From NCBI GenBank assembly GCA_012719235.1, contig JAAYAR010000019.1, positions 1 to 53,046 on the forward strand: a stretch of 53,046 bases of DNA. The letters run 5' to 3'. The notes under the pieces are model-generated. The model was not told where the DNA came from and did no database searches. It worked only from the letters and a program-made list of their open reading frames with translations. Both the position numbers and the translations under genes were made by a program. This document shows positions 7,774 to 15,959 of the stretch, in pieces; position 1 is the stretch's first letter; every line of letters starts with the position of its first letter. The DNA is from Clostridiales bacterium. GTDB taxonomy: Bacteria > Bacillota > Clostridia > Oscillospirales > Oscillospiraceae.

Positions 7774-9411
7774 TTGAGCCGGGGTCACAAGACCCTTATC
7801 ACCGTTTCAGTGGTACTGATCGTAGCTGCCGCTGCGGTTATCTGTGCGATAACGATGTTCCCCCAAAGCGTTGCAGACATAATAAACGATGAAAAAATAC
7901 ATCAGGGTGTAACGATTTCCGGTGTGGACGTGGGCGGCATGACCAAAGAGGAGGCCTATGAGGCCCTCAGCGGCGCCCTCTCCGCTTACCCGGAAGCGTC
8001 GCTTCTTGTCGTTCTTGAGGAGAGATCCGTATCGATCGGTGCCGGAGACGTGCAAGCCAGCGTCGATATCCGGGGTGCGGTAGACAGAGCCTATAAAATA
8101 GGGCGCACAGACAAAGCAAGCCCGGGAAACATGGAGATTTCCGCTTGTTTGCCTGCGGGCAGTTCTGTTATGTATCAGAAGATCTCCGACGCGGCACAGG
8201 ATTTTCTTGCGGAAAAGATAGACTCTTCATACGAACTCACCGAGAACATGCTGTCAGTTACAGTCGGAAGGGACGGAACATACCTCGATATCGACGACCT
8301 GTGCGAACAGGTCACGGCCCGTTTTTTCAGAAAAGATTACACGGCGGTAACGGCGCAGTTCGTGAAGGATGCGGCGGCTCAGATCGACGTATACACGATC
8401 TACAGGGAGATAAAAAAAGAGCCCCGGGACGCGTACTACGACGTGGAGGCTCATGAGATTGTGGACAGTGTCGAAGGCATAGACCTGGACGTGAACGCCG
8501 TGCTGGATAAGCTGGAGAACGGGACGCCGGGACAGAAGTACTTTTTCGAGATATACCTCGTTAAACCGGAAATTACTTACGATGACGTATACAACTCTCT
8601 TTTTGAGAACGTTCTTTACGAGTTTACTTCAGATCTGGTGAACATACCCAACAGAACAAACAACGTCCGCCTCGCCGCCGCGGCAATAAACGGGACGATC
8701 CTGATGCCGGGTGATGAGTTCGATTTCAACAAAATCGTAGGGGAAAGAACGAAGGAGAAGGGGTACAAGGAAGCCACCGTTTACGTTGGCAAGGACTCGG
8801 TCCCTGAGATCGGCGGCGGCATTTGTCAGGTCGCGTCCACGATCTACGTGTGCACTCTCTACAGCAATCTTAAAGTGACGGAAAGATGGTGCCACATGTA
8901 TTACGTCACATATGTGCCCGCAGGGCTCGATGCGACGATATACTGGGGCTCATGTAACTACCGCTTTATCAACACACGCAATTACCCCATCCGCATTGAC
9001 ACGGAGCAGGAAGGGCTGAAACTGACCGTGCGTTTTCGCGGAACGATAGAGGACGATACGTACGTTGAAATGGTCTCGGAAACGTTTGATGTGGATCCGT
9101 TTGAGACCATCACCGTGGTGGACGAGACGAAACCGTCGGATTACAAAGAAGAGACGGTCTCGGGCTATACCGGGCGAAAAGTGAGGACGACGAGAAACGT
9201 TTATTCGGGCGACGGGACACTTTTGAGCAGCACCGAAGAAGCGTTCAGCGTCTACAGGCGCAGAGATAAAGTTATAACGGTGGGACCGCCGGAACTGCCG
9301 CCTTCACCGCCGGTCGAGCCGACAGATCCGGGAATGCCTCCGGAGCCCGGACAGCCTCCCGAACCGGTGGAGGGCGACCCGGATGTTGACGGAGCTTTCG
9401 GCTCACCGTGA
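7774..9411 (+). CDS. VanW-family membrane-anchored wall protein with G5-like domain
   Basis: From the TTG at 7774 the protein has 545 aa. Layout: a transmembrane anchor (~10-30), two peptidoglycan-binding-4-like segments (~45-260), a VanW domain (~300-410, with GGGICQVAST), a G5-like domain (~440-505) and a Pro/Glu-rich tail (~506-545). Proteins of this type face the outside and bind or remodel peptidoglycan; the exact activity is unknown. The frame stays open upstream to a stop at 7657 and encodes a Lys/Arg-rich stretch that looks like a cytoplasmic tail. A good Shine-Dalgarno (GGAG 7668-7671) points to an ATA codon at 7678. The true protein may thus be 32 residues longer. I give 7774 because it is the first standard start codon. 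Confidence 0.85.
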   Translation: MSRGHKTLITVSVVLIVAAAAVICAITMFPQSVADIINDEKIHQGVTISGVDVGGMTKEEAYEALSGALSAYPEASLLVVLEERSVSIGAGDVQASVDIRGAVDRAYKIGRTDKASPGNMEISACLPAGSSVMYQKISDAAQDFLAEKIDSSYELTENMLSVTVGRDGTYLDIDDLCEQVTARFFRKDYTAVTAQFVKDAAAQIDVYTIYREIKKEPRDAYYDVEAHEIVDSVEGIDLDVNAVLDKLENGTPGQKYFFEIYLVKPEITYDDVYNSLFENVLYEFTSDLVNIPNRTNNVRLAAAAINGTILMPGDEFDFNKIVGERTKEKGYKEATVYVGKDSVPEIGGGICQVASTIYVCTLYSNLKVTERWCHMYYVTYVPAGLDATIYWGSCNYRFINTRNYPIRIDTEQEGLKLTVRFRGTIEDDTYVEMVSETFDVDPFETITVVDETKPSDYKEETVSGYTGRKVRTTRNVYSGDGTLLSSTEEAFSVYRRRDKVITVGPPELPPSPPVEPTDPGMPPEPGQPPEPVEGDPDVDGAFGSP

Positions 9412-9484
9412 ACAGTGCGATATAAGGCCCGTCCCGAGCGGCGGGGAAAGGCGAAAGACCGCATTCTAATATCAGGAGGAGAAT

Positions 9485-10567
9485 ATGGAGATTCCCGCTT
9501 TTGATCCAAAGGAACTTGAGATCGTCAAAGAACACAGAAACGCTTTCGGCGGAGTTATACCCCTGTTCAACACCCCGGTGAGCGTGAAAGAGAACTGCAG
9601 AGCGCTCGCGAAGAGGCGTCCGTACTGGCAGCCGCTCGGATTCACGTACGACTACGTTTTGTTTTCGCCCCGGGTAAACCCGGACAATATCGCTCGCGCG
9701 TTTGTATACGACGGAACATTCGTCCCCGGAGTCGACAACAAATCCGGCGGGTCCGATATGTTCGGAATCGAATGGGTGTACGTACCGACGGCGGGCGGCT
9801 CAATGGTAAAACCGGGCAACCCCCTGATCTCGGACGCGGAAGAATTGGAAGAAAAGGTCGTATGGCCGGATCTCGATTCATGGGACTGGGAAGCCTCCTC
9901 GAAAGCGAACGAGGCATACCTCGGCGGAGACCGGTTCGTTATGGCCTGGCTGCTTAACGGCTGGTATGAGCGCCTGATCTCTTTCATGGACTTTGAAGGG
10001 GCGGCGATCGCGCTGATAGACGAGGATCAAAAGGACTATGTTAAGGACTTTTTCGATAAGCTGACAGATTTCTATATTCGCCTTTTCGACAAATACCTTA
10101 CATATTACCCGCAGATAGACGGTTTCTATATCCACGACGACTGGGGCTCCCAGAAGGACACGTTCTTCTCGCCCGAGGTCGCCGAGGAGATGATAGTGCC
10201 CTATATGAAGCGTGTCACCGACTACCTCCACTCGAAGGGTAAGTACTGTGAGCTCCACAGCTGCGGCCAGCTTGCGCGGCAGGTGCCTAATATCATCAAG
10301 GCCGGCTGGGATGCCTGGTCGCCCCAGGTCGTACTGGACGCAGACGACCTCTACGAAAAATACGGGGATAAAATAATACTGGGCCTCGGACCCGTTCTGC
10401 CGGGCGAAAATTCCACGGATGAAGAGCAGCGCGAAGCTGCCCGGGATTATGCACGCAGGTTCTGCAACCCGGGCCGTCCGACGGTACTCAGCTCGTTCGG
10501 CGCGTTGAAACCCGCGTTTTATGAAGAGCTGTACAAGCAGTCGAGGATCCGCTACAGCGGCAAGTGA
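9485..10567 (+). CDS. Uroporphyrinogen decarboxylase-family protein (MtaA/CmuA-like methyltransferase fold)
   Basis: A 360-aa protein of the URO-D superfamily. The C-terminal half has the pattern of cobamide-dependent methyltransferases rather than HemE: a conserved HDDWG, a SPEVAEEMIVPYMKR helix and HSCG (H258, C260), which binds zinc in MtaA-type enzymes. AGGAGG lies 7 nt before the ATG. The gene stands alone, with no corrinoid protein or reductive activase beside it, so the methyl donor and acceptor are unknown. True uroporphyrinogen decarboxylase is unlikely because no haem genes are near and the typical N-terminal RxPxWxMRQAG motif is missing. It ends just before a strong terminator. Confidence 0.75.
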   Translation: MEIPAFDPKELEIVKEHRNAFGGVIPLFNTPVSVKENCRALAKRRPYWQPLGFTYDYVLFSPRVNPDNIARAFVYDGTFVPGVDNKSGGSDMFGIEWVYVPTAGGSMVKPGNPLISDAEELEEKVVWPDLDSWDWEASSKANEAYLGGDRFVMAWLLNGWYERLISFMDFEGAAIALIDEDQKDYVKDFFDKLTDFYIRLFDKYLTYYPQIDGFYIHDDWGSQKDTFFSPEVAEEMIVPYMKRVTDYLHSKGKYCELHSCGQLARQVPNIIKAGWDAWSPQVVLDADDLYEKYGDKIILGLGPVLPGENSTDEEQREAARDYARRFCNPGRPTVLSSFGALKPAFYEELYKQSRIRYSGK

Positions 10568-10581
10568 AGAGTCTGACAAAC

Positions 10582-10627
10582 ACCCGGCGGGCCAGGGAGG
10601 GATCCCTTGACCCGCCGGGTGTTTTTG
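10582..10627. terminator. Terminator between the URO-D gene and the rnf operon
   Basis: ACCCGGCGGG (10582-10591) pairs with CCCGCCGGGT (10611-10620). The stem continues inward through CCAGGGA/TCCCTTG-type pairing and is followed by GTTTTTGG on the plus strand. It lies between convergent genes and may serve both. Confidence 0.8.
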
Positions 10628-10640
10628 GTTTCAGCGGTAT

Positions 10641-11474
10641 TTACATAGTTTCCCCTGAGTTCATCCCGGACTGCGGCCGGGAATGGGTGATCAGCCCGCG
10701 AGGGCAAACCGAAACGCATTTCCCGCAGTCGGTGCACTTTTCGGGGTCAATTGCGGCAAGATTGCCGTCTATCGTGATCGCACCGCTCGGGCATTCTTTT
10801 TTGCATATGGAGCAGCCGACGCAGCCGGCGCCGCATACCCGGCGCACCGCGGCGCCGCGCTCATGTGAAGAGCATTTGATGATGACGTCTTTATTATACG
10901 AGAAAGGTGTGATTATCTTTCGCGGACAGGCCTCGACACATACTAAGCAGCCGGTGCATTTTTCATGGTCGACGACTGCCCTGCCATCTTTGAGATAGAT
11001 TGCGTCAAACGGACAGGCTTCAACGCAAGTGCCGAAGCCGATGCACCCGGAGGGGCACTCAAGCGGACCTCCGCCGACAAGGTCTGCAGAGCGGCAATCG
11101 TGTATTCCGTCATATTCGAATCTCTTTAAAGCGCCGGTTCCGCCCGAGCACTTTACGACTGCGACCATCCTGTCGCTCTCAGGCACATCCGTGCCCATCA
11201 GCCTGGCGATCTCCTCGGCTGTTTTCCTGCCGCCCGGAGCGCATAGGTCCACGGGGACGTCGCCTCTGGAGACGGCTTCCGCATACAGCGCGCAGCCCGT
11301 AAAGCCGCAGCCGCCGCAGTTGACGCCCGGCAGTATGTTCAGGATGTTCTCGCCGCGGGAATCGGCGCCAACGGAAAACACCTTGGAGGCAATCGCAAGG
11401 ACTATACCGAAAACGGCACCGATCGCGCCGAGCACTACGACCGCCCATACGATATTCATGATATCAATATGCAC
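10641..11474 (-). CDS. rnfB: Rnf complex subunit B, ferredoxin-type electron entry subunit
   Basis: A 277-aa iron-sulfur protein that takes electrons from reduced ferredoxin and passes them into the Rnf complex. An N-terminal membrane helix (~5-28) is followed by the NCGGCGFTGC cluster motif of the RnfB domain (~50-60) and then several CxxCxxCxxxCP ferredoxin-like motifs, the last being CTDCGKCVSVCP. The start is GTG at 11474: AGGGGGG lies 9 nt upstream, while the internal ATG at 11459 is badly spaced. It is the last gene of the rnf operon, 14 nt after rnfA, and ends near the shared terminator. Confidence 0.95.
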   Translation of the reverse strand: MHIDIMNIVWAVVVLGAIGAVFGIVLAIASKVFSVGADSRGENILNILPGVNCGGCGFTGCALYAEAVSRGDVPVDLCAPGGRKTAEEIARLMGTDVPESDRMVAVVKCSGGTGALKRFEYDGIHDCRSADLVGGGPLECPSGCIGFGTCVEACPFDAIYLKDGRAVVDHEKCTGCLVCVEACPRKIITPFSYNKDVIIKCSSHERGAAVRRVCGAGCVGCSICKKECPSGAITIDGNLAAIDPEKCTDCGKCVSVCPRGLITHSRPQSGMNSGETM

Positions 11475-11488
11475 TTTGAAGTTCCCCC

Positions 11489-12076
11489 CTACCAGATTTT
11501 AAGGCCGGAGAAGCCCATGAAGGCCATAGCCAGCAGTCCCGCGCTTACCAGAGTTATTGGAAAACCTTCAAATGCTTTAGGATGGTCCGAGAATTCCAGG
11601 CGCTCCCGTATGCTTGAAAAGAGCAGAATGGCGACAAGGAATCCGATGCCTCCGGAGATGCCGTAAACAAGGGATTCAAGCAGATTGTATCCCTTAGTCG
11701 TATTCAGCACGGCGACGCCAAGGACGGCACAGTTTGTCGTAATAAGGGGCAGGTAAATGCCCAGAGCCCTGTACAAGCCCGGAACGGACTTTTGCAGAAA
11801 CATCTCGACGAATTGTACAAGAGATGCAATGACCAGAATATATGCCAGAGTCTGCATATATTGAAGATTCAGCGGCACCAGCAGATAGTGGTTGACGAGC
11901 CACGTAAAAACCGATGCCAGAGCCATGACAAAAGTGACGGCGAGTCCCATGCCGGCTGCGGTATCCATCTTTTTTGAAACCCCCAGGAAGGGGCAGATGC
12001 CGAGGAATTTGACGAGGATAAAATTCTCGATCAAAATAGCTCCAAGGGCTATCGAAACCAGACCCGTAAAACTCAT
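11489..12076 (-). CDS. rnfA: Rnf complex membrane subunit A
   Basis: A 195-aa protein with six transmembrane helices. It forms, with RnfE, the paired inverted-topology core that in known Rnf complexes holds a membrane iron-sulfur cluster; the Cys residues in GICPFLG and TTNCAVLG fit those ligands. The reading frame is open far upstream (to 12619), but the ATG at 12076 overlaps the rnfE stop by 4 nt and gives the family's normal length, so longer forms are rejected. Confidence 0.95.
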   Translation of the reverse strand: MSFTGLVSIALGAILIENFILVKFLGICPFLGVSKKMDTAAGMGLAVTFVMALASVFTWLVNHYLLVPLNLQYMQTLAYILVIASLVQFVEMFLQKSVPGLYRALGIYLPLITTNCAVLGVAVLNTTKGYNLLESLVYGISGGIGFLVAILLFSSIRERLEFSDHPKAFEGFPITLVSAGLLAMAFMGFSGLKIW

Positions 12077-12699
12077 TTCCCCCGCGCCTCCTTCCCGGCC
12101 GCGCTTTTTCTCCTGAGGTGCTGGACGAGCGCGATGAGGCATCCGAGCGTAAGAAAACCGCCGGCCGGCATAATAATTATCATTGCAGGTTCGTACACGG
12201 GGGGGATCAGCCTGAAGTCCCAGATCGTTCCGTTGCCCAGAAGCTCTCTTACTATCGACATGGCGCAAAGCGAGCATGTGAAGCCCAGACCCATGGATAA
12301 GCCGTCCCCTGCAGAAGAGAGGGGGGGATTTTTTGAAGCAAAGGCCTCGGCGCGGCCGAGAATGATGCAGTTGACAACTATCAGCGGCAAAAACACGCCC
12401 AGTGCTTCGGAGAGCACGGGGATGAAGGCCTCCAGCAGCATCTGCACCATACTGACAAATCCGGCTATGATCACCACAAATGAGGCTATACGGATCTTTG
12501 AAGGAATGACCTTGCGCACGAGCGAAACAACAAAGTTTGAACAAATGAGCACCGCCGTCGCTGCAAAGCCCATACCTAAGCCGTTTTTCAGAGAAGTCGA
12601 CACCGCCATTGTCGGGCACATGCCCAGCAGCAGCACCAGACTCGGGTTCTCTGTGATTATGCCGTTTTTCAGCTGTCCCGGGAATCTTGACTTGCTCAC
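12073..12699 (-). CDS. rnfE: Rnf complex membrane subunit E
   Basis: A 208-aa six-helix membrane protein, homologue of RnfA. Cys residues in LGMCPTMAV and VNCIILG are the expected iron-sulfur ligands of the RnfA/E core. Its ATG overlaps the end of rnfG by 4 nt and its stop overlaps rnfA by 4 nt, so translation is probably coupled. The C-terminus is a short Lys/Arg-rich tail. Confidence 0.95.
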   Translation of the reverse strand: MSKSRFPGQLKNGIITENPSLVLLLGMCPTMAVSTSLKNGLGMGFAATAVLICSNFVVSLVRKVIPSKIRIASFVVIIAGFVSMVQMLLEAFIPVLSEALGVFLPLIVVNCIILGRAEAFASKNPPLSSAGDGLSMGLGFTCSLCAMSIVRELLGNGTIWDFRLIPPVYEPAMIIIMPAGGFLTLGCLIALVQHLRRKSAAGKEARGK

Positions 12700-13253
12700 T
12701 TTGCCTTCTCTCCTTTCACCTGCGCGGCGACCTCGAGGGCGGCGTTAACGCCGTTTGTTACGGTCGTGGAGGATACGGTCGCGCCCGTGACGGCGTCTAT
12801 GTGATTATCGCCCGAATTAACTCCGATCGGGGCCTTTTTGCCGATGAACTGTGAGAGCCATTCGGGATCTTCGGTTTTTGTTCCCAAGCCTATCGTTTCG
12901 CTGCTGCTTACGATCACTACGCCCGAGACGCTGAGGTCCGGGTCAACGCCTACGACCATGCTCATCGGCCCTTTGTAGCCCGCAGACTCGACAACAACGC
13001 ACCACCCGACCGGTACGCCTTCGGACGAAGCTTCATAAACGACAGCGTCCGAGCCTGTATAAGCAATCTTTGAAAAGGCCGCGTTCTCTACGGGCATCAC
13101 CTGCGACAAGGCGTCGTTAAGGGCGGCGTTGCCGCTGATCTTGTCCTTGGTCACGGAATTGACCAGACTGAGAAGCAGAGCCGTGACGGCGGTTACGGCG
13201 AAAAGGGTGACAGTGAGCCTGAGAACATATCCTCCGGATTTGACGTCGGTCAT
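12696..13253 (-). CDS. rnfG: Rnf complex subunit G, covalent-FMN protein
   Basis: A 185-aa protein with one N-terminal membrane anchor (~10-32) and an extracytoplasmic FMN-binding domain. The flavinylation motif DAVTGATVSS is at ~153-162, with Thr159 as the expected site of covalent FMN attached by ApbE. A longer in-frame reading (to 13529) is rejected because ATG 13253 has GGAGGG about 9 nt upstream, overlaps the rnfD stop by 4 nt, and gives the usual length. No apbE gene is present in the window. Confidence 0.94.
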   Translation of the reverse strand: MTDVKSGGYVLRLTVTLFAVTAVTALLLSLVNSVTKDKISGNAALNDALSQVMPVENAAFSKIAYTGSDAVVYEASSEGVPVGWCVVVESAGYKGPMSMVVGVDPDLSVSGVVIVSSSETIGLGTKTEDPEWLSQFIGKKAPIGVNSGDNHIDAVTGATVSSTTVTNGVNAALEVAAQVKGEKAK

Positions 13254-14245
13254 TTTAATGATCCCTCCTTCGCCTTCAGAGTTTTTGCACCGAAACGGGT
13301 GGGGCGTCCGATTTTGTCCAGGAGCCATGAACAGGCGTTCATGATCAATATCGCATAGCTCACTCCCTCCGGAGAAGCGCCGAAATAGCGTATGAATACG
13401 GTCAAAAGTCCGCATCCGACGCCGTATATCAGTTGACCCGTTTTTGTGCAGGGGCTTGTTACGTAATCGGTCGCCATATAGAACGCGCCAAGGACGAGGC
13501 CGCCGGACAGGAGATTGCAGGCCATCCATCTGAGGGCGTCGTTTCCGCGCGGGAATATGTAAGTTAAAATCGCCACGGTGGCAATAAACGCAAGCGGGAT
13601 CCTGAGAGAGATTATCTTCCGCACGAGCAGATAAAGCGCACCGAGGATCAGCAGGGCGGTCGAGACTTCGCCAATGCAGCCCGGCATCTTGCCGAGGAAC
13701 ATACCGAGAAGATCGTAATTCTCCGGGAGCGCGCTCAGACTCAGTTCGGCAAGCGGCGTCGCGGTGCTTACGGCGTCAGCATTGCCGCCGATAACTTTGA
13801 CCGGCTCAAAAACAGCCGTCCAGCGCGTGATCGCGGCCGGCCAGGACAGCATGAATGCTCTGCCGATAAGAGCGGGGTTCATGAAATTTTTTCCGATGCC
13901 GCCGTAGAGCTGCTTGACAATGATTATCGCAACTGCGTTTCCGGCGATCAGCATCCAGTACGGCATGGTGACAGGGCAGCAAAACGCGAGCAGGATCCCG
14001 GTCACGACGGCCGAGAGGTCCCCGATCGACGAAGGTTTCTTCATTAATTTGCGGTATAGCCATTCAAAGAAGACGGCTGAAGCGGCGGACACGGCTGTCA
14101 TCACAAGCGCGCGCCAGCCGAAGAAGTACACGCTGCCGACGATCGCCGGAATAAGCGCGATAATTACGTCGAGCATGATGCTCCGTGTGTCCTCACTCGT
14201 GCGGATATGCGGACTGACGGATACGGAGTATGCTTCTGTGTTCAC
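13250..14245 (-). CDS. rnfD: Rnf complex membrane subunit D
   Basis: A 331-aa integral membrane protein with about nine to ten helices. The N-terminal SPHIRTSEDTRSIMLDVI is the RnfD signature, and STATPLA (in the middle of the protein) is the covalent-FMN threonine motif. The start is GTG at 14245: AAAGGAGG lies 7 nt upstream, and the codon overlaps the rnfC stop (GTGA). A longer in-frame reading exists but lacks these marks. It helps carry electrons across the membrane and probably takes part in ion movement. Confidence 0.94.
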   Translation of the reverse strand: MNTEAYSVSVSPHIRTSEDTRSIMLDVIIALIPAIVGSVYFFGWRALVMTAVSAASAVFFEWLYRKLMKKPSSIGDLSAVVTGILLAFCCPVTMPYWMLIAGNAVAIIIVKQLYGGIGKNFMNPALIGRAFMLSWPAAITRWTAVFEPVKVIGGNADAVSTATPLAELSLSALPENYDLLGMFLGKMPGCIGEVSTALLILGALYLLVRKIISLRIPLAFIATVAILTYIFPRGNDALRWMACNLLSGGLVLGAFYMATDYVTSPCTKTGQLIYGVGCGLLTVFIRYFGASPEGVSYAILIMNACSWLLDKIGRPTRFGAKTLKAKEGSLK

Positions 14246-15573
14246 CTTGCCGCCTCCTTTGCCCTCTTTTCGGCGAGCTTTTTTTTGCCCGTCTTGAAGG
14301 ATTGAACGAGATGCAGCCTCCCGGGGCAGATATAGCCGCAGCAGCCGCACTCGATACAATCGGTGACATTGAGTTTTTCAAGCTCATCGAGGTCGCCCTT
14401 TTGCTCATACGCGTACATGAGCATCGGCATAAGCCGCATCGGGCACGCTTCGATGCAGCGGCCGCACCTGATGCAGGCCCGCTCCGAGACCGCTCGTCCG
14501 CACTCATGGTCGCTCAGCGCCAAAATGCAGTTCGTGCCTTTGATAACCGGCGCGGAGAGGTCGTGTTGAGCAAGGCCCGTCATGGGTCCTCCCATGACGA
14601 TTTTTCGCGGCGTCTCCTTAAAACCCCCGCAGGCGGAGAACAGCTCCGAGAAAGGTGTTCCGATTCGTACGCGGAGGTTGACCGGCGATGCCACGGCGGA
14701 CCCCGCTACGGTTACGACTTTCTGTGTCAGCGGCACGCCGTTATACACCGCGCGGTATACTGCCGCCGCTGTGTCTGTGTTGAAGACTGCGCAGCCGACG
14801 TCGGCCGGGAGACCGCCGGGGGGGACCTGCCTGCCGGTAACAGTCTGTATCAGCTGCTTTTCGGCCCCCTGAGGATAGCGCGTTTTCAGCGAAATTATGC
14901 GTATGCTGTTGTCCGAAGACGGAAGCAGACGCTTCAGATGGCGTATCGCGTCCGCTTTGTTGTCCTCGATCGCGATCGTAACGCTTTCAAGACCGTATAT
15001 TTTTCTAAAAATCCGCGCCCCGCCGAGAAGTTCGTCTCCGTTTTCGAGCATCCCCCTGTAACCCGAGGTTATGTAGGGCTCACATTCGGCGCCGTTGATA
15101 ATGACAGTATCGACTTTCCCGAGGCCGGATCTGATCTTCGCGTGTGTCGGGAATGCCGCGCCGCCCAGGCCGACGATCCCGGCAGAGCGGATGATATCCG
15201 CTATCGACTCGGGGGACAGATCCGATACGTCGGTCCGCACGTCGGGATCCCCTGCAGGCGTATCCTTAAAGTCATTGGCGATGACAACGGACAGCACTCT
15301 GGAGCCGCTCGGATGGGGCCTGGCCTCAACAGCGACCACGGTTCCGGACACGCTCGCGTGTATCGGAGCGGAAACCGGTGCGTCGGAATCGCCTATGATC
15401 TGTCCCAGCGCTACGTAGTCGCCCTTCCCGACAAGCGGCCGGCACTGCGCTCCGACGTGCATTGACATTGGTATGACCACAATCTCCGGGCTGCGCGGCG
15501 TCCGTATCTCTTTCTTGGCGGAATCGCTCTTGTTCTGAGCCGGGTGGACGCCGCCGAAGAATTTTCCGGGCAT
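14242..15573 (-). CDS. rnfC: Rnf complex subunit C, NADH-binding iron-sulfur subunit
   Basis: A 443-aa peripheral subunit that reduces NAD+ at the cytoplasmic face. The N-terminus MPGKFFGGVHP begins the RnfC barrel-sandwich domain; GLGGAAFPTHAK is the NADH/FMN-binding segment homologous to NuoF; two C-terminal 4Fe-4S motifs are CIRCGRCIEACP and CIECGCCGYICP. First gene of rnfCDGEAB. A GGAAAGGG Shine-Dalgarno precedes the ATG. The complex couples ferredoxin:NAD+ oxidoreduction to Na+ or H+ export; which ion cannot be read from the sequence. Confidence 0.95.
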   Translation of the reverse strand: MPGKFFGGVHPAQNKSDSAKKEIRTPRSPEIVVIPMSMHVGAQCRPLVGKGDYVALGQIIGDSDAPVSAPIHASVSGTVVAVEARPHPSGSRVLSVVIANDFKDTPAGDPDVRTDVSDLSPESIADIIRSAGIVGLGGAAFPTHAKIRSGLGKVDTVIINGAECEPYITSGYRGMLENGDELLGGARIFRKIYGLESVTIAIEDNKADAIRHLKRLLPSSDNSIRIISLKTRYPQGAEKQLIQTVTGRQVPPGGLPADVGCAVFNTDTAAAVYRAVYNGVPLTQKVVTVAGSAVASPVNLRVRIGTPFSELFSACGGFKETPRKIVMGGPMTGLAQHDLSAPVIKGTNCILALSDHECGRAVSERACIRCGRCIEACPMRLMPMLMYAYEQKGDLDELEKLNVTDCIECGCCGYICPGRLHLVQSFKTGKKKLAEKRAKEAAR

Positions 15574-15959
15574 GAAGTATCATCCCTTTCCGCGATTTAA
15601 CCGCAAAATCCTTATTTGTATAATTTATATAACTGGTGGAAAAATCAAGGCGCCAAGCAAATTCTTACCACGACATGCTACCACAAACCGACGTTTTTGT
15701 ATAGATTTATTCTGTTTGGCAACGTTCGGCGGCAGCAGGCGATATACTCGTAAACCGCCGGACCTGCGGCCCGAGGCCGCCGCCGGTGCGGTGCGGGGAG
15801 CGTGGCTCTTGACTTTATCACTCCAATAGTTATATCTTATATTGTGTGTGCTGTCATAAATGCTCTTATTGTAAGACAAACGGCGTTATTCCGCAGATTC
15901 ACCGAAGTAAAAGACAGCAGAAAAATTCGACAGGGGCAATGCCCCGCAGACGGTGATTT
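15574..15959. other. Divergent intergenic region between rnfC and the DUF1846 gene
   Basis: 386 bp without a credible gene. The rnf-proximal half is AT-rich (15600-15720) and must hold the rnf promoter; several TATAAT-like strings occur (for example plus-strand 15619-15624) but no well-spaced minus-strand pair. The distal half holds the plus-strand promoter candidate at 15809-15836. Confidence 0.6.
15809..15836 (+). promoter_or_regulatory. Candidate promoter of the DUF1846 gene
   Basis: TTGACT (15809-15814), a 16-nt spacer and TATATC (15831-15836). The start would leave a leader of about 115 nt before the ATG at 15960. Confidence 0.4.

Noticed and set aside
12077..12619. A 5' extension of the rnfA frame to 376 codons
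   Set aside because: It lies over rnfE in another frame; the ATG at 12076 with the 4-nt overlap gives the family's normal 195 aa.
14230..15465. A 411-codon plus-strand frame opposite rnfC
   Set aside because: rnfC is certain on the other strand; the product has no family features and reads as low-complexity Arg-rich sequence.
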